A stretch of DNA of 64,000 nucleotides from Bacteroidia bacterium (GTDB lineage Bacteria > Bacteroidota > Bacteroidia > SpSt-205), in contig BPGW01000006.1 of assembly GCA_026003235.1 (NCBI GenBank), positions 102,208 through 166,207 of the forward strand, written 5' to 3'. Below the pieces are notes generated by a model, which was not told where the DNA came from, did no database searches, and saw nothing but the letters and a program-made list of their open reading frames with translations. Positions 43,930-51,436 of the stretch are shown here, piece after piece. The position numbers were made by a program, and so were the translations under genes. Position 1 is the first letter of the stretch. Each line of letters opens with the position of its first letter.

Positions 43930-44531
43930 AGGGCTGTTTCTTCCCCTTGTGCCGCCATAGAGCGGGCCTTGACGCTATGGATGTTGTTGCTTACTCGGAA
44001 GCGGTACCGCTGGCCAAATTGGGGGTTGCGCATTTTTTCCAGCCATTTGAGGCGGGGCTCCAGGTCTTTTTTGTCTACGAGCAGTTTTTCCTTGGTGTAG
44101 ATGGCCTCTTCTCGGGTGCGGAAGACAAAATCATACTCTGGGCTCATGACGATAGCTTCTTCGGGGCAGACTTCCTCGCAGAGGCCGCAGTAGATGCACC
44201 GCAGCATGTTTATCTCAAAGACGGCTGGGTAGCGTTCTTTAGGGTCGTCGGTTTCGGCGGCTTGCATGTGGATAGCGAAAGGAGGGCAGACGCGCGCACA
44301 CAGTCCACAGGCTACACACCGCTCTCGGCCGTTTTCTACCACGAGGACCGGCCGGCCCCGGAATTCCGGGCCAAGCTGGATTTTCTCTTCGGGGTATTGG
44401 ACGGTGAAAGGCTTCTTGAAGAGGCGGCCCCAGGTATAACGCAGCCCCGTCAGAATGGCCGGCAGGTACAGCCGATCCCACCAGCTAAGCTTGCGCTCGT
44501 CGGGGGGAGCTGTTTGCACACGAATCGCCAT
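43926..44531 (-). CDS. nuoI: NADH-quinone oxidoreductase subunit I
   Basis: About 201 residues with two 4Fe-4S motifs, CVACGLCARVCPPFAI and CIYCGLCEEVCPEEAIVMSP, as in complex I subunit NuoI, which passes electrons toward the quinone site on the cytoplasmic arm. Other nuo genes are absent here, so the operon is split. The C-terminal extension after the second motif is longer than in E. coli but usual for Bacteroidota. A near box (TTTCTTTG) lies five bases before the ATG. Confidence 0.88.
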   Translation of the reverse strand: MAIRVQTAPPDERKLSWWDRLYLPAILTGLRYTWGRLFKKPFTVQYPEEKIQLGPEFRGRPVLVVENGRERCVACGLCARVCPPFAIHMQAAETDDPKERYPAVFEINMLRCIYCGLCEEVCPEEAIVMSPEYDFVFRTREEAIYTKEKLLVDKKDLEPRLKWLEKMRNPQFGQRYRFRVSNNIHSVKARSMAAQGEETAL

Positions 44532-44575
44532 GCTACAAAGAAACACAAAAGGAGGGGTGTGTTGCGAAAGTCCTT

Positions 44576-44583
44576 TACCTTTG
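44576..44583 (+). promoter_or_regulatory. TAnnTTTG promoter box of the sugar dehydrogenase
   Basis: TACCTTTG ends five bases before the GTG at 44589 and defines that start in a frame that is open far upstream. Confidence 0.75.
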
Positions 44584-44588
44584 TGGCT

Positions 44589-45863
44589 GTGAAGCATGCA
44601 TCGCCCACCATTGGGGTTGTGGGCCTGGGGTATGTAGGCTTGCCCGTAGCGATAGCTTTTTCCCGTCACTATCCGGTTATTGGGTTTGACATCTCGCAGC
44701 GCCGGGTGACCGAACTGCAAAATGGGTACGACCGAAACCGGGAGTTTCCCCCTGAAGCGCTTAGACGAGAAGGGCTGGTCTTTACCCACCAGATGGAAGA
44801 CCTGCGACAAGCTACCTTTTACATTGTGGCGGTGCCCACTCCTATTGATGTGTACAAAGTGCCCGATTTGGGGCCGCTGCGCTCAGCCAGCGAAATCCTC
44901 AAGCAGGTCCTCAAACCAGGGGATACCGTAGTCTACGAGAGCACCGTATACCCCGGCTGTACAGAGGAGGTGTGTCTGCCTATCTTGGAAGAGAGCGGCC
45001 TCAAGGCTGGAAAAGACTTTCATTTGGGCTACTCGCCGGAGCGGATCAACCCTGGCGATCAGGTGCATCCTCTGGAGAAGATTCATAAGGTGGTGGCGGG
45101 CCTTACCCCCGAAAGCACGGCCTGGATTGCCAAGGTTTACGGTCAGGTGATTGAGGCAGGCCTCCACAAGGCCCCTTCTATTCGGGTAGCGGAGGCCGCC
45201 AAAGTGATTGAGAACACCCAGCGGGACCTCAATATTGCGCTGGTCAATGAACTGGCTATGCTTTTTCAGGAAATGGGCATTAGCGTGTACGATGTGCTGG
45301 AGGCAGCTGGTACCAAATGGAACTTCCACCGGTACTATCCCGGCCTGGTAGGGGGGCATTGCATTGGGGTGGACCCTTACTACCTTACTTACAAAGCGAC
45401 GGCGGTGGGTTTTCACCCCCAAGTGATTTTGGCGGGGCGCCGCATCAACGACCACTTTCCTCGCTACCTGGCTGAGAAAATCCTTCAGAGGCTTAGCCAG
45501 CTGCACCGCTACCCGCCCTTGGAGGCGCTGGTGCTGGGCTTCACCTTCAAGGAAAATGTGTCCGACATCCGCAACACCAAGGTCTACGATCTGGTGCGCA
45601 CGCTTGAGCTGCATGGTGTGCAGGTAGATGTAACCGACTCCTTGGCGCATCCCGACGAAGTCCAAGCGGAGTATGGGCTTACCCTTGTTGAGCAGCGGGA
45701 AAAGGCCTACGACGCGATCATCGTAGCGGTAGCCCACGAAGCTTATCGCAGCCTCTTGCCGGAGGATTTTGCTCAGTGGGGTAAACCGGGGGCCCTTCTG
45801 GTGGATCTCAAAGGGCTGTACCGGGGGCAGACCTTTCCAGGCATGGTATACTGGACCTTATAA
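44589..45863 (+). CDS. Nucleotide-sugar dehydrogenase, TviB/WbpO-like
   Basis: About 424 residues. It oxidises the C6 alcohol of a UDP-HexNAc-type sugar to the uronate using two NAD. The Rossmann start is TIGVVGLGYVGLPVAIAFS; substrate and catalysis motifs are VAVPTPIDVYKVPDLGPL, ESTVYPGCTEE, GYSPERINPGDQVHPL and the nucleophile Cys in LVGGHCIGVDPYYL. VLGFTFKENVSDIRNTKV marks the C-terminal domain. The frame is open to 43947 but the promoter box sets GTG 44589. With the adjacent aminotransferase it fits a uronate-amino-sugar route. Confidence 0.9.
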   Translation: MKHASPTIGVVGLGYVGLPVAIAFSRHYPVIGFDISQRRVTELQNGYDRNREFPPEALRREGLVFTHQMEDLRQATFYIVAVPTPIDVYKVPDLGPLRSASEILKQVLKPGDTVVYESTVYPGCTEEVCLPILEESGLKAGKDFHLGYSPERINPGDQVHPLEKIHKVVAGLTPESTAWIAKVYGQVIEAGLHKAPSIRVAEAAKVIENTQRDLNIALVNELAMLFQEMGISVYDVLEAAGTKWNFHRYYPGLVGGHCIGVDPYYLTYKATAVGFHPQVILAGRRINDHFPRYLAEKILQRLSQLHRYPPLEALVLGFTFKENVSDIRNTKVYDLVRTLELHGVQVDVTDSLAHPDEVQAEYGLTLVEQREKAYDAIIVAVAHEAYRSLLPEDFAQWGKPGALLVDLKGLYRGQTFPGMVYWTL

Positions 45864-45875
45864 CCCTTGGGTGCG

Positions 45876-47003
45876 ATGCGTCCGCTGAAAATGGTAGATT
45901 TAGCATTAGAGCGGCGTTTTCTGGGGCCGCGGCTGGAGGTGGCTTTGCAAGCCGTGCTTGACCACACGCAGTTTATTCGGGGGCCGGAAGTGCAGCAGTT
46001 TGCTCAGGAGTTAGGGGCCTACCTGGGCGGCGTAGAAGTGGTGCCTTGCGCCAACGGCACGGATGCCTTGCAACTTGCTCTTATGGCGTTGGGTCTGCGC
46101 CCGGGGGACGCGGTGATTGTCCCTGCTTTCACTTACGTAGCCACCGCCGAAGTGGCTGCCCTCCTGGGCCTTGAAGTGCGCTGGGTAGATGTGTCGTTAG
46201 AGCACTTTAACCTCCTGCCCGAGAAGCTTGAAGAGGCCTGGAGCCCCCGTGTGAAGGCTATTGTGCCTGTGCACCTTTTTGGTCAAAGCGCCCCCATGCA
46301 GGAAGTGATGGAATTTGCGCGTCTGAAGGGGCTCAAAGTCATAGAGGATGCAGCGCAAGCTTTAGGTGCGGCGTATCGCTGGCCATCGGGGCAGTGGGTC
46401 AAGGTCGGTACGATAGGCGACATCGGTTGCACTTCCTTTTTCCCTTCCAAAAACCTGGGCTGTTACGGGGACGGTGGGGCGATCTTCACGCGGGATAAGG
46501 CGCTGGCGGCTCACCTGGCCCGCATCGCCAATCATGGTCAAGACACCTTGTACGAGTTTGCCGAAGTCGGGGTCAATTCCCGGCTGGATACTTTGCAGGC
46601 GGCGATCCTACGGCTCAAGCTCCCTTACCTGGATGAGTTCAACGCTCGCCGGCGGGCTGCCGCGGATCTGTACGATGCGTTTTTTGCGGACATTGCGGCC
46701 CTTCAGCGGCCTGTGCGCGTGCCCTGGAGCACCCACATCTTCCATCAGTACACCCTGCGGGTGTTGGATGGGCGGCGCGATGCGCTGCGTGCCTATTTGC
46801 AGGAAAAGGGCATCCCAGCCATGGTCTACTACCCCAAGCCCCTACACCTGCAGCCGGCTTACCGAAGTGCGGCGTATCCTCCAGGCAGCTTCCCCAACGC
46901 CGAACGCCTCGCAGGCGAAGTGCTCTCTCTGCCCATGCACCCCTTCCTAAGCGAAGATCAGCTCTACTACATCGGTGAAACGGTGCGCGCCTTTTTCCGG
47001 TAA
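45876..47003 (+). CDS. DegT-family aminotransferase, WbpE/WlbC-like
   Basis: A 375-residue PLP enzyme. KMVDLALERRFLGPRLE at the start, VPCANGTDALQLALMALGL, VPAFTYVATAEVAALLGL, VIEDAAQALGAAYR and the lysine in TSFFPSKNLGCYGDGGAI are the expected motifs; the SKNLG form is typical of WbpE/WlbC, which aminate UDP-3-keto-HexNAcA. Located 12 bases after the dehydrogenase, so the two probably act in sequence on one sugar. A 3-dehydrogenase and N-acetyltransferase that would complete the path are not in the window. Confidence 0.88.
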   Translation: MRPLKMVDLALERRFLGPRLEVALQAVLDHTQFIRGPEVQQFAQELGAYLGGVEVVPCANGTDALQLALMALGLRPGDAVIVPAFTYVATAEVAALLGLEVRWVDVSLEHFNLLPEKLEEAWSPRVKAIVPVHLFGQSAPMQEVMEFARLKGLKVIEDAAQALGAAYRWPSGQWVKVGTIGDIGCTSFFPSKNLGCYGDGGAIFTRDKALAAHLARIANHGQDTLYEFAEVGVNSRLDTLQAAILRLKLPYLDEFNARRRAAADLYDAFFADIAALQRPVRVPWSTHIFHQYTLRVLDGRRDALRAYLQEKGIPAMVYYPKPLHLQPAYRSAAYPPGSFPNAERLAGEVLSLPMHPFLSEDQLYYIGETVRAFFR

Positions 47004-47024
47004 AACGGATCTTTTTCACCTACG

Positions 47025-48399
47025 ATGCTCGGGATAGGCGTGCTGTTGTATGTGGGGCTGTCTGTAGGGGTGGGCTTCTGGGCGGCTCGTCGGGTCAAAA
47101 ATAGCCAGGACTTTCTGGTGGCGGGGCGGCGCCTTCCGCTGTTGTGGAGCTTGTCGCTGTTGTTTTCAACGTGGTTTGGCTCCGAGACGATCCTGGGGGC
47201 CTCCGAAACGATGTCAAGAGGGGGCCTTCTGGCGGTAATAGAGGACCCCTTTGGCAGTGCGCTTTGTCTATTTTTAGTGGGGGTGTGGCTGGCCCGGCCC
47301 TTTTACCGGCTGCCCATTCGCACATTTGGGGACTTTTATGCGCTGCGGTTTGGCCCTTGGGCCGAAAGGGTGGCTACCCCGCTCATGATAGTCTCGTACT
47401 TCGGGTGGATAGCAGCCCAACTTGTGGCCTTGGGGCAGGTCATTGGGCACTTTACCGGCTGGCCAGCGGGGGTAAGCCTGGCTATAGCTACGGGGCTTAT
47501 TCTCTCATACACCCTTTGGGGCGGGATGTGGTCGGTAGCGGCTGTGGACCTCTTACAAAATGTCTTTATTGTGAGCGGCTTGGTGGCGCTGTTTTTTTTC
47601 TTGCCTGAAGGGTGGATAGCGCGGTTGGAGGCATTACCCACAGGTTTTTTGGCCGTGCTTCCGGATGGGCATCGGCACACCTGGTCAGAATACCTCGCCG
47701 CTTGGATGGTGATCGGGCTGGGTTCGCTGCCCCAGCAGGACATCTACCAGCGCGTGGTGTCGGCCCGCAGCGAAAAAACCGCCGTGAGAGCAGCTCTTGG
47801 AGCTTCCCTCCTTTACCTCACAATAGGGCTTTTACCCCTGCTAAGTGGGCTCTTTGTGCGGCTGTATCATCCGGAATGGCTGGAGGGGTCCACCTCGCCG
47901 ATCCTGCGGCTGGTAGAAGCGTACCTTCCCCCAGGTGTGCAACTTCTTTTCTGGGGGGCGTTGATTTCGGCTATTATGAGTTCGGCCAGTGGGGGGATCT
48001 TGGCGCCGGCTTCCCTCCTCTCAGAGAATGTGCTGGCTCGCTGGCATGGCCTTCTGCCCCTATGGAAAGCCCGTCTGAGCGTGCTGGTGGTGGCCCTGGT
48101 GTGCTTCCTCATGGCGCTGTACGAACAGAACATCTACCACCTCGTTGGGGAGTCTTCCGTCTTTAGCCTGGTCACGCTTTTTTGTGCCCATGGTGGTTGG
48201 GCTGCATGCTCCCCGCTGGTGCAGTTCTTGGGCCGCTATCGTCAGCATGTTGGGAGGGTTGGGGCTCTATTATGGGGCTAAAGCGGTGGGCACCAGCGTT
48301 CCCCCCCTCTGGTATGGTTTCGTAGGGGCTGGCCTTGGCTACTTGGTCGGCCTTCTTGCAGAAAGAATCATTCTTCGGGCTCGCCGTGTCTTGGCTTAA
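47025..48399 (+). CDS. Sodium:solute symporter family transporter (one frameshift)
   Basis: About 457 residues after removal of one extra T in the run at 48178-48183. Around 12 to 13 membrane helices of the SSS family are visible: VGFWAARRVKNSQDFLVAGR, WFGSETILGASETMSRGG, LGSLPQQDIYQRVVSARSEK and LISAIMSSASGGILAPASLL, with the SASGG helix near the sodium site. The substrate (sugar, amino acid, proline or other) cannot be deduced. The last two helices are in the shifted frame. It overlaps the next gene by 14 bases. Confidence 0.85.
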
Positions 48400-49435
48400 G
48401 GACCTCGTCGTGGTGGAATGGGCGCGGCTCTTACCGGCGCCGCTGGTAGGCACCGTCTTGCGAGACCTGGGAGCTACCGTCATTAAGGTAGAACCCCTGC
48501 CAGGGGGGGATTCTTTGCGGGGCACGGCCCTTTTTGAGCTGCTGAACCGGGGCAAGCGTAGCGTGGCTGTACCTTCTGAAAAGCTGCCTCGCTTGCTTGA
48601 AGGCTTATTAAGCCAGGCGGATGTGCTTGTGACCAATTACCGTCCCGCTGCGCAGGAGGCGTTAGGGCTTACTCCCCAGAAAGTGCTCCGGGCTTATCCT
48701 CATCTTTTGTATGTCAACCTGGTGGGCACGCCGGACGGTCGCCCAGGGCATGATCTGAATTTTCTGGCGGAGAGTGGGGTGCTGGATCGGATGCGCCCCA
48801 GTCCTACAAGCCCTCCGCTGGTACCTTCTTTTCTCTTGGGAGACATTTTGGGGGGTACGGCTTCGGCGCTGATTCGGCTGCTGGCGGCCCTGTACCAACG
48901 CACTCGTACGGGGCAGGGGGCTTACCTGCCTATCTACATGCGGGAAGAAACTTTGCGCTGGAGCTTCAGCTTAGCGCATCTTTATCGGCTCTTTGGGGAA
49001 AAGCTTCCGCCTGCTGGGGGCGACTTCCTGTCAGGGGCGCTCCCCTGCTATCGCATCTATGCCACGAAAGATGACCGTTACCTGGCTGTGGCCGCCCTGG
49101 AGGATAAATTCTGGCAGGCCTTTTGTGCCTTCGTAGGGCGGCCCGATCTCGCCTCTTACGGCAAAGCGATGGGCGATCCCTATCCGCATCGTGCAATGGA
49201 GGAGGTGATCCGGCAGCACACCTGGTCCGAGTGGAAGGCACTCTTGGAAGGCACGGCCTTTTGCGTCACGCCCGTCTATACTTTTGAAGAAGCGTTAGCT
49301 CAGCCCTGGGTACAAGGGATTTGGCAGGGGGGATTTCTCTTTTTTGCGCCGCCTTCGGGTCCGGCGCCTGTGCCTGAGTTAGGGGAGGGCACAGCGTGGG
49401 TCCAGGAGCGGTTTGGGATCGCTTTTAGCGAGTGA
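48386..49435 (+). CDS. CaiB/BaiF CoA-transferase family, racemase-like
   Basis: About 349 residues. The N-terminal pattern LLPAPLVGTVLRDLGATVIK and VEPLPGGDSLR is common to the class III CoA-transferase fold. The sequence RPGHDLNFLAESGVL followed by FLLGDILGGTASALIRLLAA resembles alpha-methylacyl-CoA racemase, with its His and Asp catalytic pair, and the short length also fits the racemase rather than formyl-CoA transferase. Starts at a GTG within the end of the symporter gene. Confidence 0.8.
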   Translation: MSWLKDLVVVEWARLLPAPLVGTVLRDLGATVIKVEPLPGGDSLRGTALFELLNRGKRSVAVPSEKLPRLLEGLLSQADVLVTNYRPAAQEALGLTPQKVLRAYPHLLYVNLVGTPDGRPGHDLNFLAESGVLDRMRPSPTSPPLVPSFLLGDILGGTASALIRLLAALYQRTRTGQGAYLPIYMREETLRWSFSLAHLYRLFGEKLPPAGGDFLSGALPCYRIYATKDDRYLAVAALEDKFWQAFCAFVGRPDLASYGKAMGDPYPHRAMEEVIRQHTWSEWKALLEGTAFCVTPVYTFEEALAQPWVQGIWQGGFLFFAPPSGPAPVPELGEGTAWVQERFGIAFSE

Positions 49436-49736
49436 CCGTAAAGCGTCGTACGGCCCGAATGCGTCCACTTTCTGTGGTCCAGCGAGCATAATAGAGCCCT
49501 TCCGGCAGGGCCGGCAAAGAAAGCATACCTTCCTCCGCTGGTAGGGGCTGCAAAACCGCTACCCGGCGCCCTATCAGATCCACAATCTCTATTTTATCCC
49601 CGGCTGTGGGGGCTTCGGGGCTGTTCCAGACCAGGGCATGGTGTACGGCGTTATAATGGAGGGTGGTGCGCGCTTCCGGACCCATCGTCTGCGCTTGCAA
49701 GCCCAAGAGAAAACCCAGTACAGCTACCTTCCACAT
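49425..49736 (-). CDS. Short exported protein, almost only a Por-like tail
   Basis: About 103 residues: a signal peptide (MWKVAVLGFLLGLQAQ) followed by about 80 residues with the beta pattern of type IX sorting tails (TLHYNAVHHALVWNSP, DKIEIVDLIGRRVAVLQPLP, LPEGLYYARWTTESG and a final RRFTVTR). No cargo domain is visible. It may be a very small secreted or surface-attached protein, or a leftover of a larger one. It overlaps the convergent CoA-transferase gene by 11 bases. Confidence 0.6.
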   Translation of the reverse strand: MWKVAVLGFLLGLQAQTMGPEARTTLHYNAVHHALVWNSPEAPTAGDKIEIVDLIGRRVAVLQPLPAEEGMLSLPALPEGLYYARWTTESGRIRAVRRFTVTR

Positions 49737-49768
49737 ACTATAAAAGCATAACAAAAATCGGGCCACTT

Positions 49769-50221
49769 TTACTCAGCCAAGCAGGGACGGCTATACAGGG
49801 CTACCCGACGAACCCCCCTTACCGTGTCTTGCCGGATGTAGGGCAGGAGCCCTATCCGATACCGGCCTGCGCTGGTAAAAGCGATGCCTCGTGCCACAAA
49901 GGTACGAAATTTCCCATTCTGGCTATACCAATTTCCCAGGGAATCGCTCAACACAAGGTGAAGCCGAGTCATCTGCATAGGCCCTTCGGGAGGGTGGACC
50001 AGCAGTTGGACATACAAGTTGCGCCAAGGGTAGGCTTCAGACAGGTCGATTTGCAGTTCAAGGTCTTGGCAGGGGGCAGGGGCTTCCAGGGTCCATTCAC
50101 CCCAGACTGTGTCGGGGTAGATCCATTCCTCCTTGGGGAAGCGCCTTTCAAGCAGGCGGTGGCTGGGGGGGCTACAGGCCCAGCAAATCAGGCAGAGCAG
50201 CACTGAGGTTTTCGCAGCCAT
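49769..50221 (-). CDS. gldH: Gliding motility lipoprotein GldH
   Basis: About 150 residues. A lipoprotein-like signal (SVLLCLICWAC) is followed by GldH features: LSEAYPWRNLYVQLLVHPPE, HLVLSDSLGNWYSQNGKFRT and FTSAGRYRIGLLPYIRQDTV. GldH is one of the envelope lipoproteins needed for gliding in Flavobacterium. The lipobox is not perfect, with alternative cysteines. It overlaps the 3' end of the aminopeptidase gene by 50 bases. Confidence 0.75.
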   Translation of the reverse strand: MAAKTSVLLCLICWACSPPSHRLLERRFPKEEWIYPDTVWGEWTLEAPAPCQDLELQIDLSEAYPWRNLYVQLLVHPPEGPMQMTRLHLVLSDSLGNWYSQNGKFRTFVARGIAFTSAGRYRIGLLPYIRQDTVRGVRRVALYSRPCLAE

Positions 50222-51423
50222 GTTCGGTCACAAGAAGGTCGTTTTCTATGCGGATGCCCAGTCCCCAGCGAAGGCACATACAGGCCCGGTTCGCAAGTGA
50301 CCACCGCCCCGACGGGGAGGGGATCGTAGCGAGAACCCACATCGTGCACATCAATCCCCAAAAAGTGTCCTAAGCCGTGAGGAAAGAATCGCTTGTAAGC
50401 GTCTTTTTCGGCGTTAGATGGCAGCAGTTCAAGGGCTTTCAGGCCTTCTTGGATATAAGTGGCGGTTTGATTATGCCATTCATCTAAAGACAGGCCGGGG
50501 CGAAGGATTTTCTGGGCATAGGTTTGGACTTCGGCCACCCAGTGCAGGTACTTTTCCATTTGGGGGGTGATAGATTCCACCGGCAGGGTGCGGGTCAGGT
50601 CGGCGTTATGAAAGCCGAGCCGGGCCCCTGTGTCTATCAAGACGAGCTGGCCCTTGCGCAAGGGCTGGCTATTGAAGGTGTAGTGGAGCACGCAGGCCCT
50701 TTCGCCCCCCGCCACGATAGGAGGGAATGCCGCCGTACCCCGTCCTCGTAGGTAAGTGCGTATCAGCTCAGCCTCTATTTCGTATTCGGGGATGCCGTCT
50801 CGCACCATGGGCAGGACCGCTTGGTAAGCCGAGATGGTGAGCTCTATCGCTTGGCGTAGCAGGGCGATTTCCTCAGGGCTTTTTACCTGGCGGAGGCGGG
50901 TCAGGATAGGCGCCAGCCGATGCAGGGCATGAGCGGGAAACTCCTGTTGGAGTCGTCGCGCCAGCCGGTGCGCCGGGCTGGGGTGAAAAGCCGCCGTTTG
51001 CCGCTCGTGCTCGTTGATGTCGAGGGCAAAGCCTTGGACTCGGTTTACCCAACGCCGGAAGAAGGTGGGCCATTCCGAAAGCGGCCGCACCGAACGGACC
51101 CCACTGCGCTGCTCGGCCTCTTCCAGGTTGTAGCTCCACCCTTCCCAGAGGCGCTTTTCCGGGGAAGGCACCTGGATAAAAAGCACTTCTCGCGCTTCCT
51201 CCAAGGGGGCTTCGGGGAAAAGCCAAAGCAGCCCGCCCGGCGTCTCCAGGCCAGTGAGGTAGTAGTAGTTGCTGTTTTGCTGAAAGGGTAGGGTGGTGTC
51301 GGCTTCCCCGGCCAGAGGCTCGTTGGCCAGGACGATAGCGGCTACCCCTGGTGGCAGCGCTTCAACCAAGCGGGACCGATTGCGCGCGAAAAACGAGGCA
51401 GGTAGGACCGGATGACGAAACAC
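50172..51423 (-). CDS. pepP: Xaa-Pro aminopeptidase (M24B), one frameshift
   Basis: About 416 residues after deletion of one extra G in the four-base run at 50263-50266. It removes an N-terminal residue before proline. The N-terminal creatinase-like domain ends near the GFALDINEHERQ part; the metal site is LVLIDTGARLGFHNADLTRT, then FFPHGLGHFLGIDVHDVGS, CEPGLYVPSLG and, in the other frame, GIRIENDLLVTEHGCENLS. All pita-bread metal ligands (D, D, H, E, E) can be placed. The start is a GTG. Confidence 0.88.
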
Positions 51424-51427
51424 CGCC

Positions 51428-51435
51428 CAAAAATA
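51428..51435 (-). promoter_or_regulatory. TAnnTTTG promoter box of pepP
   Basis: Minus strand reads TATTTTTG, four bases before the GTG at 51423, inside the 13-base gap after ccmF. Confidence 0.7.
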
Positions 51436-51436
51436 C

